A stretch of DNA of 64,000 nucleotides, from the NCBI RefSeq assembly GCF_963082495.1, contig NZ_CAUJAN010000003.1, forward strand, positions 1 through 64,000, in the 5' to 3' direction. Made by a program: the position numbers and the translations under genes. The first letter of the stretch is position 1. Each line of letters opens with the position of its first letter. This stretch comes from Methanobrevibacter sp. V74 (lineage in GTDB: Archaea > Methanobacteriota > Methanobacteria > Methanobacteriales > Methanobacteriaceae). Of the stretch, positions 47,056-56,817 are shown one piece after another. Below the pieces are notes generated by a model. It was not told the origin of the DNA and ran no database searches. It saw only the letters and a list, made by a program, of their open reading frames with translations.

Positions 47056-50000
47056 CTATCTTTTAATTTTTAATTTTTTAGTTACTTTATCATTTCCAAG
47101 TTTTACCTGATATTTGTATTTTTTACCAACTTTAAGTTTTTTAAGCATGGATTTTTTAACTTTCCAAGTAGCTACACCTTTTTTGCCGGTTTTAACATTA
47201 TAGAATTTACCTTTAAATTTAATTTTGAGTTTTTTGTTTTTGAGGTATTTTCCATCAACCTTTTTAAGTTTAATTTTTACTTTAGTAACCTTTTTAGACT
47301 TTTTAACATTGTAATTTTTAGCTTTAATAACATGTGCAACTTTTACAATGTTTTTAACCTGCACTCCTTTATAAGAAGATATTATAACATATTTTTTAGG
47401 TTTTACATTTGTTTTAACTTTAAAAACAGCATAACCATACTTATCAGTAATGACAAAGTATGTTATGCCATTGAATTTAATGGTTACATTTCCGCCAGCT
47501 ACAGCTTTTCCATTAACTGTCACAAGAACTTTATAATATGCTTTAGCAGAGTAAACAGCATTGACATTTGAAGCTTTTAAAACAGGTTTTGGAATAGTAA
47601 TAGTAGTGTTTTTAGAAATACTTGGGTACTTATCATCCCCTGAGTAAGTTATAGTTGCATTGTAAGATCCATGATTTAAATCATCAACAACAATAGTTGC
47701 ACTACCATTTACTAACTCTTTAGTATAGGTTTTATTTCCAATAGTTACAGTTAAATTACCAGTAGCATCAGTCAAATTAATACTAAATACAGGATTAGGG
47801 CTTCCATCAGGAATGGTCACATATAAAGTAGAATTTGCATCAATAGGTACTTTTTCTTTAACAACAAAACTGGATTCGATTGAACTGCCTTTATAGTTAT
47901 CATCCCCAGAGTAAGTTACAGTAGCTGTGTAATTATCTGGATTCAAATCAGTAATCTTAACGGTAGCTTTACCATCTTTTAATTCAGCAGTATAATTTTT
48001 ACCCTCAACAGATACAGTTAAATTGCCAGTTGCATTAGGTAAACTGATTGTGAATGTAGGAGTTGTACTGTTTACAATTGTCAAAACATTACTATCTAAT
48101 TCAACTTCACCAACAATAACTTCAAATGTAGGAAGCGCATTTGTCATGGCAAATTCATAATGTTCCATATCTTCATATACAATGTTTGAAGGTGTGTAAA
48201 CTCCAACAGGCAATAAATTAATATCGAATGACACTGGATTATCATCTTCTGATTCCACATAATTAACAATATAATCAGTTCCTCCAATAGTTATGGTATA
48301 ATTACCACCTACATTAGCATAGAATTTACCAATAGCATGATTAGGATAAGTTACATTATCTATAGTCAATACGTAGTTAATTTCTGCTTTAGCAATAGCA
48401 ATAGTAAAAGTATAATTAGCTCCATTGTATGAATCATTACCTTCAAATACAGCAGTGATTTCATGAGCTCCTATTCCTAAAGTACTAGCATTTAATACAA
48501 ATTCTTCACCGATGTTTGCTCTACCTAATTCAGTTTCGCCTTTTTTATAGATAATTACTCCGTCGATACCCTCTAAAGTGGTTGTGACAACATCAAATGA
48601 CTTGTCATCCCAAGTTCCAGTATAATAATTATCATCATTATGTTCATGGTTAACAGTGACATTTAAGGTAACATCTTTTTTAGACGATCCGTTGATTACA
48701 ACTGAATATCTTAAAATATTGTTACTTTCAAATGCATATTCACCTTCCATGAATTTGTATGCATAATAACTTGCGTTAATAGTGAAATCAGCAGTTTCAT
48801 TTACAACAAAACTAAATGCACCAGTGTAAGTTCCCCTTACTGGATTATCAACAGCTTTTTTAAATCCTCCAACATTAAATTCGATTCTTTCAGTAGTTGG
48901 ATTATCAACAGAAGAAGTAAGGTAATATTCAATATAAATTGTAACATTGCCTTCAGCAGATATTGTAATGGTGTCATTACTAATGTAGTTAGCATCCCTA
49001 ATAATTAATTCGCCGATTTTTGGTTCAGGGTATACAGTAAAGACTGCATTTGTAATATTTGCCCCATCCTGACCTGTTACATTAGCATAGTACTCGCCAG
49101 CAGCTAAAGTAATATTTTGACTGCCTTTTCCACCAGTTACGGTTACTTCCACCATAGTTCCGTTAACATCAATAGTGTATTTGCCATCAATTGTTGCGGC
49201 AACTTTGATTTCGACTTGACTTTGTAACGTTACATCTTCAACAGAAACTACAATTTGATTTTGAGCAGATTTTTCAACAACATGAACAGTTACTTCGTTA
49301 CTTTCAGCTGATGCATAAAAATCGCCACCATCTTTTTTGTAACTAGCAGATAAAGTATAATTACCAACAGGTAAAGTTAAAGCAGTAACAACATTTTTAG
49401 TTAAAGTAATGTTTTCAACACCATTAACATATAATGTTATTACACCATTTCCACCAGTTAAGCTAGCTAACACATCAAAACTTGTGCCATTCTCAACAGT
49501 AATTTCAGTGCCGCCATTAACGGTTAAGTCTAAAGTATTTGAAGATAAAAGAGTGTATGAAGCCCCCGCAGACACATCACTTTGCTTATAATTACCTTCA
49601 CCCGGGAAGTAGACACCATACAAATATCCAGTATAACCTGGGGAATGAACTGAATCAGAATAATTACCAGTTTCACCAGCATTAATAGTTAAAACAGGAT
49701 CAGCATAATAATAATTTAAAGTATCATAAATTTTAACAACACCAGAAGTTACAACATTATTATTTTCATCCTTAACCGTAGGAATAACCGTAATATTATT
49801 ATTAATTATTACTTCACTTGGAGACAATTCCAAAGTTACAGTAGTAGCCAAAGGTTCAGAATTTTCAACAACATTTACATTCAATATATTGGAATAAATA
49901 TCATAATTGTCCTTAGGTACTTTAAATAAGAAAGAATAAGTGCCCACAGATGTGAATGTTAATGGAGCACCCTCACCACTTGTAGCTACCCCATAAGTTG

Positions 50001-50442
50001 TTGATGGAAGCAAATTCACATAAGTATTCTGATTTTCACGAATATAAACAGTATCCCCACTAGATGGAGGACCATATGATGTATCATAATCAGTACCCAT
50101 TTTAACATAGATAGGGACATTGACAGTAGCGGTTATTACTCCGCCAACATCAACATATCCACTTACAGGAGTTAAAGAAGTATATGCTGTTCCTTCTAAA
50201 ACATCATCGTTAGAAGCCCCTAGAACTTCATTACATTTTTCATCACCGACATTAACAGTGTTGCCTTCCCTGGCAACATCATCAACATCATCTATTTCAT
50301 TTAATTCACTTATTTCAAGAGAATTATCATAATCTGTTAGATTTACATCATTAATATCATCTGCAGCACTAACAGAACCTAAGAATAGTAGAGTTATGGC
50401 AATAACTAAAACAGCCATAATAAATTTATTATTTTTAATAAT
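47056..50442 (-). CDS. large adhesin-like surface protein
   Basis: About 1128 residues. Signal peptide (KNNKFIMAVLVIAITLLFLG, cleavage after SVSA), an acidic N-terminal stretch, then at least seven Ig-like (Big-type) repeats with TYSGDDKY/NY-like motifs and VTVEGKNYTAEL / VTIGNKTYTKEL units. A C-terminal Lys-rich, basic domain of about 150 residues (KKSKKVTKVKIKLKK...) is thought to bind pseudomurein or the cell surface. The first ATG (50418) lies inside the signal peptide 26 bases from GAGGTGA; the in-frame ATT codons at 50442/50439 sit at the proper distance, so an AUU start is likely. No transmembrane anchor is present. Confidence 0.8.
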   Translation of the reverse strand: MIKNNKFIMAVLVIAITLLFLGSVSAADDINDVNLTDYDNSLEISELNEIDDVDDVAREGNTVNVGDEKCNEVLGASNDDVLEGTAYTSLTPVSGYVDVGGVITATVNVPIYVKMGTDYDTSYGPPSSGDTVYIRENQNTYVNLLPSTTYGVATSGEGAPLTFTSVGTYSFLFKVPKDNYDIYSNILNVNVVENSEPLATTVTLELSPSEVIINNNITVIPTVKDENNNVVTSGVVKIYDTLNYYYADPVLTINAGETGNYSDSVHSPGYTGYLYGVYFPGEGNYKQSDVSAGASYTLLSSNTLDLTVNGGTEITVENGTSFDVLASLTGGNGVITLYVNGVENITLTKNVVTALTLPVGNYTLSASYKKDGGDFYASAESNEVTVHVVEKSAQNQIVVSVEDVTLQSQVEIKVAATIDGKYTIDVNGTMVEVTVTGGKGSQNITLAAGEYYANVTGQDGANITNAVFTVYPEPKIGELIIRDANYISNDTITISAEGNVTIYIEYYLTSSVDNPTTERIEFNVGGFKKAVDNPVRGTYTGAFSFVVNETADFTINASYYAYKFMEGEYAFESNNILRYSVVINGSSKKDVTLNVTVNHEHNDDNYYTGTWDDKSFDVVTTTLEGIDGVIIYKKGETELGRANIGEEFVLNASTLGIGAHEITAVFEGNDSYNGANYTFTIAIAKAEINYVLTIDNVTYPNHAIGKFYANVGGNYTITIGGTDYIVNYVESEDDNPVSFDINLLPVGVYTPSNIVYEDMEHYEFAMTNALPTFEVIVGEVELDSNVLTIVNSTTPTFTISLPNATGNLTVSVEGKNYTAELKDGKATVKITDLNPDNYTATVTYSGDDNYKGSSIESSFVVKEKVPIDANSTLYVTIPDGSPNPVFSINLTDATGNLTVTIGNKTYTKELVNGSATIVVDDLNHGSYNATITYSGDDKYPSISKNTTITIPKPVLKASNVNAVYSAKAYYKVLVTVNGKAVAGGNVTIKFNGITYFVITDKYGYAVFKVKTNVKPKKYVIISSYKGVQVKNIVKVAHVIKAKNYNVKKSKKVTKVKIKLKKVDGKYLKNKKLKIKFKGKFYNVKTGKKGVATWKVKKSMLKKLKVGKKYKYQVKLGNDKVTKKLKIKR

Positions 50443-50451
50443 TTCACCTCA

Positions 50452-51162
50452 AGTACACAGATATAATAAAAATATATCTTATAGTATTTTAGGTATAACT
50501 AAATATTTAAATATTACCATTCAAACAAAATAAATCAAAAAATTAAGTCAAATCAACAATAATTTATTTCAATTACCCTTTAAAGTTAGCAATAATACTG
50601 CAATAAAAAGTAATTTCATCAAAAATAGCTATAAATCTGTTGATAATCACAACAGTCAAAATTCTATAAAAAATTTCAGAGTCTACGGCAGTGCAAACTC
50701 CGAAATCAAAATTTTTCACGACTTGATAATAAATCACTTAATAGTTATTGCATTCATTACATATAAACTAAATGGTTAGTCCAAATGCATATCCAAGATA
50801 AAAATGAATTAAACAATCTAAATTTATAAAAAAAGCCATACAAATCGTATTATTTATTAAGAATATGAAAATAAAGTATTTAGAAAGTATTTAATCAGAT
50901 TATATTGCAAATTTTAAAAAAAAAGAATTTTAATCTAAATTCAAAATAGGCAAACTTCAGCAAAATACGCAACAACGGTTTTCACCAGAAAATAAAACAA
51001 ATTACATATTAACAATATTCTTGACAACTACATGATAAAAATAATGTTTATTTAAGCTTAAAAATAATAATAACAAATCAATATTATTCAAATTACATAA
51101 TAGATACATTTAAAAATAATTAAAATAATATTAAGTAATTACAAATTAAATTGGTGGAAAAT
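50452..51162. other. long non-coding region upstream of the adhesin-like gene
   Basis: No gene is visible. A hairpin with arms ATTTCAGAGT (50674-50683) and ACTCCGAAAT (50698-50707), one mismatch, lies amid AT-rich DNA and is flanked by A/T runs. It is GC-richer than its surroundings and could be a structured RNA, a repeat, or part of the long leader of the adhesin-like gene. Confidence 0.35.
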
Positions 51163-51453
51163 ATGCAAATTAAAAGCAATATTATTATTAATGACATTAC
51201 TCGTATGAGCGAAATAGCTAAACTCTACAGCATTACAAATCAAAATGAAAAGTCTAGAAAATATCACAAAAATATTATTAATCTTTGCGACAAGTTTCCA
51301 AAAAACGAAGCAATGCTTCAATTCAAAATTAACTCCTTAAATTACCTAAACAAATCCTATAAATCTCTTGAAACAACAAATGAACTGTTACATATTAATC
51401 CCTACAACATCCTCGCACTAATTAATATTACGACTTATTTAAGGAGAGATTGA
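51163..51453 (+). CDS. short TPR-like protein
   Basis: 96 residues, all helical, resembling one to two tetratricopeptide-type helix pairs (ITNQNEKSRKYHKNIINLCDKFP, then FKINSLNYLNKSYKSLETTNELLHINPYN). GGTGGAAAAT precedes ATG 51163. The next gene starts on the base after its stop, with AAGGAGAG in the overlap, so the two may make subunits of one TPR scaffold. Confidence 0.6.
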   Translation: MQIKSNIIINDITRMSEIAKLYSITNQNEKSRKYHKNIINLCDKFPKNEAMLQFKINSLNYLNKSYKSLETTNELLHINPYNILALINITTYLRRD

Positions 51454-52347
51454 ATGTTTAAAAAAAATTCATTTGAAAAAATACTTAAAAAAGCTGAAAA
51501 GGAATTGCAAAATGAGAGATATGGTGAATCTAAAAATACATATCTAGAATGTCTTGCACTGGAACCTGACAATGTTTGCGTTTTAAATAATTTAGCTCAA
51601 ATCTATAGTATTCTTGGAGATAATGAAAAATCAAAGAATTATAATGAAATTCTTTTAGAAGAATGTAATAAACAATTGAAACATACCCAAGATGAAACTA
51701 TTTTAATGCTTAAAACCAATGCATTAATTTCTCTTAAAAGAACTCTGGAGTTAAATGAAGCTGTTGACGCATTATTAAAGATAAATTCAACCAATATTGT
51801 AGGATTATTTCAAAAAGCCCATTACTTAGAAAAGACTAATCAAAATCAAAAAGCGATTATATGTATTGATAAAATCATTAAACAACAACCCCATAATATT
51901 TCAGCATTGCTTTTCAAAGGGAGGAATTTAGTTGAATTAGAAGAGTTTAAACTGGCTGAAAATGTTTATAATATTGTCTTTAAAATTGATCCGAAAAATG
52001 AAAATGCTGCAAATTTAAAATCACAACTTCTCAAAAAGAAAAATAATGTTAATATAACACCACATGATTTTATGTATAAAGCTCTTAAACATTGGCAAAT
52101 GAATGATTTTGAAATTTCTGCGAGTTATTTTAAAAAAGCAATAGATTTAAATCAAAATTATGATGAAATTTGGTTTGCGCAAGGTGAATTATTTATTAGA
52201 ATTGGTAGAATTGGAGATGCAATACAATCTTTTAAAAAAGCATTTGAAATTAATCCAGATAGTGGCGGCATTGAAAAACACGATGCGTTTTTTAAACTGC
52301 TTGAACGCATGAAAAAAATTAATATCCTATTTGGTTTTGAAAAATAA
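51454..52347 (+). CDS. tetratricopeptide repeat protein
   Basis: 297 residues of TPR repeats. Units end in the typical LxLEPDNVCVLNNLAQIYSILGDNEKSKNYN, then KPHNISALLFKGRNLVELEEFKLAENVYN-like pattern, and FEISASYFKKAIDLNQNYDEIWFAQGELFIRIGRIGDAIQSFKKAFEINPDS. There are about six repeats plus a capping helix. No membrane segment. A protein-interaction scaffold of unknown partner. It is directly downstream of and coupled to the 96-residue TPR-like gene. Confidence 0.85.
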   Translation: MFKKNSFEKILKKAEKELQNERYGESKNTYLECLALEPDNVCVLNNLAQIYSILGDNEKSKNYNEILLEECNKQLKHTQDETILMLKTNALISLKRTLELNEAVDALLKINSTNIVGLFQKAHYLEKTNQNQKAIICIDKIIKQQPHNISALLFKGRNLVELEEFKLAENVYNIVFKIDPKNENAANLKSQLLKKKNNVNITPHDFMYKALKHWQMNDFEISASYFKKAIDLNQNYDEIWFAQGELFIRIGRIGDAIQSFKKAFEINPDSGGIEKHDAFFKLLERMKKINILFGFEK

Positions 52348-52361
52348 AAATTAAATCTAGT

Positions 52362-52760
52362 TTATAACTTAAAACCAGTTCCGACAAACTGTGCAACGTC
52401 CCTGCCCAAATCATCAGATATGTTAACAATTATAATTGATGATGTTCGGCCACTTTTACGGCAAGTTGCCTTGGCAAAGAGTTTATCCCCTTTTGGAGCA
52501 GATAAATAATTAATACTTACTTGTTGAGCAACTGTTAATTGGTGTATTTGATTTGAGAGAATTGCAAAAGCGAAATCGGCCAATGTAAATATTACTCCAC
52601 CCATTACTCCACCATAAGCATTTCTATGTTCATCACTTAATTCCAAACTACAAAATGCTTCATCTTCAGTTAAATCATCTAATCTTATTTCAGTATTTAC
52701 TGCAAATTTGTCTTGATAGAAAAATTCTCTTGCACTTTCGACTGAATCATAATTAACCAT
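52362..52760 (-). CDS. PaaI-type hotdog thioesterase
   Basis: 132 residues with one hotdog fold. HRNAYGGVMGGVIFTLADFAFAILSN carries the family motif (HxN-x-x-GG-x-(x)GG-x-x-x-x-x-x-D), and the later APKGDKLFAKATCRKSGRTSSIIIVNI is the second half. It probably hydrolyses an acyl-CoA or related thioester. Start ATG 52760 with AGGTGTTAA; a GTG three codons earlier is an alternative. Diverges from the acetyltransferase gene. Confidence 0.82.
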   Translation of the reverse strand: MVNYDSVESAREFFYQDKFAVNTEIRLDDLTEDEAFCSLELSDEHRNAYGGVMGGVIFTLADFAFAILSNQIHQLTVAQQVSINYLSAPKGDKLFAKATCRKSGRTSSIIIVNISDDLGRDVAQFVGTGFKL

Positions 52761-52831
52761 ATTTAACACCTACTAATTATTTAGATATTCATTATAATTA
52801 AATATTTTAAATACCTGTCAAAATTAATATA

Positions 52832-53332
52832 ATGAGAAATTATTATATTAATAATATGGAAAAATTAACTTTGAAGATAGCTGAAAGACAAGAATCAGGT
52901 TTAATTTTAGAATACATTAAAAAACTTGCTGATTATGAAAAAAGATCAGATGAAGTTATTGCAACATCCCAAGACATTGAAAAATGGGTCTTTGATGAAA
53001 ATCAGGCGGAAGTAATATTTGCTCTTCTAGATGGCGAACCAATAGGTTTTGCACTATACTTCTTAAGTTTTTCAACATATACTGGAAATGTAAATATGCA
53101 TCTTGAAGACCTATTTATTGAACCTGAACACAGAAACAAAGGTTACGGGAAAGCACTTCTAAAAGAACTTGGAAAAATAGTACTTAATAGAGGTTATGGA
53201 CGCTTTGAATGGACTTGTCTTTCTTGGAATAAACCAAGTATTGATTTTTACTTGTCAATTGGAGCTGAAATGAAAGATTGGGAGTTATTCCATTTTAAAG
53301 GTGAAGCTTTAGAAAAATTTGTGAATGAATAA
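52832..53332 (+). CDS. GNAT acetyltransferase, SAT/diamine-acetyltransferase-like
   Basis: About 166 residues. The acetyl-CoA motif EPEHRNKGYGKALLKELGKI is intact, and the flanking pattern (ADYEKRSDEVIATSQDIEKWVF at the start and FEWTCLSWNKPSIDFYLSIGAE at the end) is that of the spermidine/spermine acetyltransferase-like group. Polyamine substrates fit the agmatinase/arginine decarboxylase cluster in this window, but this is inferred. A TATA-like TTTAAATA at 52805-52812 would place the transcription start close to ATG 52832, so the mRNA may be leaderless; ATG 52856 is the alternative. Confidence 0.8.
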   Translation: MRNYYINNMEKLTLKIAERQESGLILEYIKKLADYEKRSDEVIATSQDIEKWVFDENQAEVIFALLDGEPIGFALYFLSFSTYTGNVNMHLEDLFIEPEHRNKGYGKALLKELGKIVLNRGYGRFEWTCLSWNKPSIDFYLSIGAEMKDWELFHFKGEALEKFVNE

Positions 53333-53476
53333 TCATCTCAATTATAATGAATTTAACAATAGCTGAAAAAGCATGCTGAATCCATATAATATCATTTAAG
53401 GATGCTAATCTTGAATCTCCAAATACGGTTTGTAAAATTTATATTGCTAAGCAACTAGAATTTTAAAGGAATCAAA

Positions 53477-54868
53477 TTAATGATTCCTATTTGTGTTAAA
53501 TTCATCTTTTGAATGTACTCCAACAAGAGAAGCGAAAACCGCAATTATACATGCAATAAAACAAATCAAACAAATTGTTTGAGATGCCTGAACAATCATA
53601 GTTGCATATTCATGGGATAATTTTAAATTGCCCATAACCCAAGCAAATACCAATGTTAAAAGACCCAAACTCATTGTCTGACCAATTGTCCTCATTGTTG
53701 CTTGTGAAGCAGATGCTGTTGGAGCATATTTTGGTGGAACAGAACTCATAATCGCATTCATATTAGGACTTGAGAATAAACCCATTCCAATACCTTGTAA
53801 AATCATGGCTAAAACAACGACGAATAATGGAGTGCCTTCATTGAGAAATATTAATATTCCTAATGATACTGCTGCAATTCCAATTCCAACTGCTGCTAAT
53901 TTCTGTGGATGAATTCTATCAGATAACTTACCAGTATTCGGAGCCATTACTGCCATTATAATTGGCGTAATAACTAATATTAAACCAGACATTTGGGCAT
54001 CCCAACCCCGCACATACTGAAAATGGTAATTTAAAATAGTTGTTACAACCATTATGGCGAAATAACTACATAATGCCGCAATATTTGATGATGTGAACTT
54101 ATTATTTTTAAATAAATTCAAATTAAATACAGGGAAACTTTGTTTTAACTCATAAACACCGAATATGCATAAAATTATTATACCTACTATGGTTAAAATA
54201 ACACCTCGAGTATTTACTAAAGAGGTGAATCCATAAATGAATGTTAAAATACCTATTCCCCATAAAATAGAACCTAATTTATCAATAGGTTGGTTTTCAT
54301 AGGTTTTCCATTCTTGTGGGATTTTTACCGCCATCAGTATCATACATAAAACTAAAAATGGAATTACAAAATAAAATAGCGATCTCCAACCTAGATTGTG
54401 AACTAAAAATCCTCCGATTACCGGCGATAGTGAGGTTGCAAGATAAACACCAGTTACAGTAACACCTAAAGCTTTACCACGATTTTGTGGTTTAACTGCT
54501 TGAACTACCATAGCCATTGATGAAACATTTAAAAATGATACACCAATCCCTTGAACAATTTTAAATAATAAAAAGGATTCTGTTGAAAAAGAAAGACATC
54601 CTCCAATAGATCCTATCAAATATACAATAATACCTGCTAAAAGTGATTTTTTAACTCCGAATTTTCCTGAAATTTGACCTGCCGGAACGGTGAACACCGC
54701 AACAACTAGGAAAAATATTGTTGGAATCCAATTTTGAACTACATTATTCATTACAAAATCCTGTGCAATTGCAGGAACACCAATTATTATCCCATTTGAT
54801 AAAAATATTGCAAAAAAAGATGTAATGAAAGATATAAACATTACAATTGTTTCAAATTTTATTTCCAT
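53477..54868 (-). CDS. MFS drug-efflux transporter (EmrB/QacA type)
   Basis: 463 residues with about 12-14 membrane helices. VPAIAQDFVMN near the first helices, GQISGKFGVKKSLLAG (loop 2-3 motif A) and GVSFLNVSSMAMVVQA place it in the DHA2 multidrug group. GGGAAGTAATTA precedes the ATG. It follows a MarR-type repressor with only five bases between them, so the pair is an inducible efflux operon. Confidence 0.87.
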   Translation of the reverse strand: MEIKFETIVMFISFITSFFAIFLSNGIIIGVPAIAQDFVMNNVVQNWIPTIFFLVVAVFTVPAGQISGKFGVKKSLLAGIIVYLIGSIGGCLSFSTESFLLFKIVQGIGVSFLNVSSMAMVVQAVKPQNRGKALGVTVTGVYLATSLSPVIGGFLVHNLGWRSLFYFVIPFLVLCMILMAVKIPQEWKTYENQPIDKLGSILWGIGILTFIYGFTSLVNTRGVILTIVGIIILCIFGVYELKQSFPVFNLNLFKNNKFTSSNIAALCSYFAIMVVTTILNYHFQYVRGWDAQMSGLILVITPIIMAVMAPNTGKLSDRIHPQKLAAVGIGIAAVSLGILIFLNEGTPLFVVVLAMILQGIGMGLFSSPNMNAIMSSVPPKYAPTASASQATMRTIGQTMSLGLLTLVFAWVMGNLKLSHEYATMIVQASQTICLICFIACIIAVFASLVGVHSKDEFNTNRNH

Positions 54869-54873
54869 ATTAA

Positions 54874-55308
54874 TTACTTCCCAATAATATTCATAGAATT
54901 AATTGAAATTTCTTTAATTCTTCTTTTTAAATTTTCATCGGCTTCAGTTAATCCTACTTTCATTTCCCAATCTTTTGATATTTGTCTTACTTTAGGAACT
55001 ATTTCATTAGCTTTAGATGTGGTTTTTAACATATATTTTCGACGATTTTCAGGATTAATTTCACGTTCAATATACCCTTTATCTTCAAGTTTTTTTAAAA
55101 CTTTAGCAATATTTCCCTTACTTTGAGCCAATAAACTAGCTAAATCGTCTTGTGAACAATCAGGATTATCATGAATAAACAGTATGAATCGAATGTCATG
55201 ATCTATACCTAAATCACCTAATTTTGAATTTAAGTATTTTAATTGATTTTTAGAGATATTATGAATCAATGCTATAAATGGAACATTATCAAAAATTTCT
55301 TCATTCAT
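54874..55308 (-). CDS. MarR-family transcriptional regulator
   Basis: 144 residues. The winged-helix core (NPDCSQDDLASLLAQSKGNIAKVLKKLEDKGYIEREINPENRRKYMLK, about 48-95) is typical MarR, with dimerisation helices at both ends. It is the first gene of the operon with the MFS exporter. No ribosome binding site precedes ATG 55308, and TATA-like GTTTATAATG lies about 25 bases upstream, so its mRNA may be leaderless. Operator-like repeats lie just upstream of the TATA element. Confidence 0.88.
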   Translation of the reverse strand: MNEEIFDNVPFIALIHNISKNQLKYLNSKLGDLGIDHDIRFILFIHDNPDCSQDDLASLLAQSKGNIAKVLKKLEDKGYIEREINPENRRKYMLKTTSKANEIVPKVRQISKDWEMKVGLTEADENLKRRIKEISINSMNIIGK

Positions 55309-55338
55309 AATTATAATTTATCTTAAAACATTATAAAC

Positions 55339-55367
55339 GTTTCTAATGAAACTGTTTAATATGAAAC
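55339..55367 (-). promoter_or_regulatory. tandem operator-like repeats of the marR-MFS operon
   Basis: GTTTC-taat-GAAAC (55339-55352) and GTTT-aatatg-AAAC (55354-55367) are adjacent inverted repeats, one base apart, and lie next to the TATA-like element (about 55326-55340). MarR proteins usually repress their own operons by binding such sites. Confidence 0.55.
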
Positions 55368-55747
55368 ATTAAAAAATTAAAAAACAATAGGAAAAATGCT
55401 TTTTATTAATTTTCTTTTTCACTTGCACTTGCAGACAGAGCATATAATTCAGAACCCATAAGAAAATATATAAATGGCTAAACAGGTACATCGATATGTC
55501 CAAGGTGCAAAAACAGGACATTATAGACTAAATAATCTAACAATCTTCTGAAAGGACTTATATGCACGAAAAATAATACAAAAGAGTAATAATTCTAATA
55601 AAAAGAAAATTCAACGAAAAAAACTATAATGGAAGCACAAAACTACAAAACAAATGAATCAAACTAGAAGAGGCATGATATTTACATAACACTCCAAGTA
55701 TTTTAAGACGAAGGTTTCTGCAAGGTTAATAGTTTATTATTAATTAA

Positions 55748-55778
55748 AGCACCGGACGTGTTTAGGATGTCCAGTGCT
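55748..55778. repeat. GC-rich hairpin
   Basis: AGCACCGGAC (55748-55757) and GTCCAGTGCT (55769-55778) pair with one mismatch around an 11-base loop. It is much richer in GC than the surrounding sequence and could be a terminator remnant or an IS end. Confidence 0.45.
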
Positions 55779-55878
55779 AATTCGGTATTTTTGGATTAAT
55801 GTTTAGATTTGCAAATATCATTGAAAAATGATACTTAGAACAAATCGATATTGAGGTTTGAAAATGTTATTAACAAGA

Positions 55879-56817
55879 TTATAATAATTTATTCATAGGG
55901 TGATTTTCAACAGGCTCAGTTCCTAAAGGTTTTGAAGCCTCTGAAATGAACATGTCTGTTTGAGCAACTGCAGGGAATGCGATTTTAGCATTTTCAATAG
56001 GTCCAAAGAGAACAAAGTCTCCTGCACACATAACTTGAACAATGTTTGCACCAATATCACAAACAGTAAATGCAGTTTTATTTCCTTCTTTTTTATAGTC
56101 TCTTAACCAATCCCATGCAGATGGAACGTTGTGAATACCAGATCCAACAGGATAACCCCATTTTGCTTTTTCAGCAAAAGAAGTTCTAGCAGCAATACCT
56201 GCTCCCTGACCTAAAGGAGTCACAGCAGTATCCATCATAAATTTATCAATACCACAATCAGCAGCTACTTCAAGTAAACCTTTTTCATAAGCACCATCAT
56301 CTCCGTTTTCCCACATATTCATTTTACCTTCAACGGTTGCATTCATTGGGTTGAATCCTAATATGATGGAAGCGGAAATGTTTGTTTCGGCAAGTGCATC
56401 TAATTCAGATTTATCTGCTGCCATGTTAATTGAGTTATAGATTGCACGTTCGGTTAAGCCTACTTCATCAGCGTACTGTGCACCAGCAACTCTAGCATCA
56501 CCAGAGGTAGAATCTATAAGGAAAGGAGCGTCACAAATTTCACCAATGTATTCAATATATTTTGGAAGTGCTTCGACAGTTTGTCCGAAAACTTGTACAA
56601 TATATGGATTACCGGTTACATCTGAAATAGATGCCATTTCATTAACTAATTGTTCAGCTCTAGCTTTATCGAAATCACCAATCAATTCATCATTAATAAT
56701 GTTGTGTCCACCATAGAAAATGGTTCCTGCTAAAACAGTAGGATATTCCCCAGGTTGTCCACCCATTTTGACTCCGGCAAAGTCAAAAACTTCTTGTTCT
56801 TTATCAAATTTAAACAT
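55879..56817 (-). CDS. mtrH: methyl-H4MPT methyltransferase subunit MtrH
   Basis: 312 residues, the full length of MtrH, a TIM-barrel protein that moves the methyl group from methyl-tetrahydromethanopterin to the cobamide of MtrA. Recognisable blocks are GGQPGEYPTVLAGTIFYGGH at the start, ILGFNPMNATVEGKMNMWENG, and PLGQGAGIAARTSFAEKAKWG. It is alone here, without mtrG upstream or other mtr genes, and a soluble MtrA paralogue lies 10 kb away. It could be either the general mtrH split from the operon or a paralogue. A good TATA box lies upstream. Confidence 0.9.
   Translation of the reverse strand: MFKFDKEQEVFDFAGVKMGGQPGEYPTVLAGTIFYGGHNIINDELIGDFDKARAEQLVNEMASISDVTGNPYIVQVFGQTVEALPKYIEYIGEICDAPFLIDSTSGDARVAGAQYADEVGLTERAIYNSINMAADKSELDALAETNISASIILGFNPMNATVEGKMNMWENGDDGAYEKGLLEVAADCGIDKFMMDTAVTPLGQGAGIAARTSFAEKAKWGYPVGSGIHNVPSAWDWLRDYKKEGNKTAFTVCDIGANIVQVMCAGDFVLFGPIENAKIAFPAVAQTDMFISEASKPLGTEPVENHPMNKLL

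Larger units (their letters stand above)
55309..55878. other. intergenic region with MarR operators and a hairpin
   Basis: The left part is the MarR promoter. The middle is AT-rich with short scraps (such as a CPRCKNRTL zinc-ribbon-like piece near 55500) suggesting an eroded gene or mobile element. The right part holds the hairpin at 55748-55778. Confidence 0.4.
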
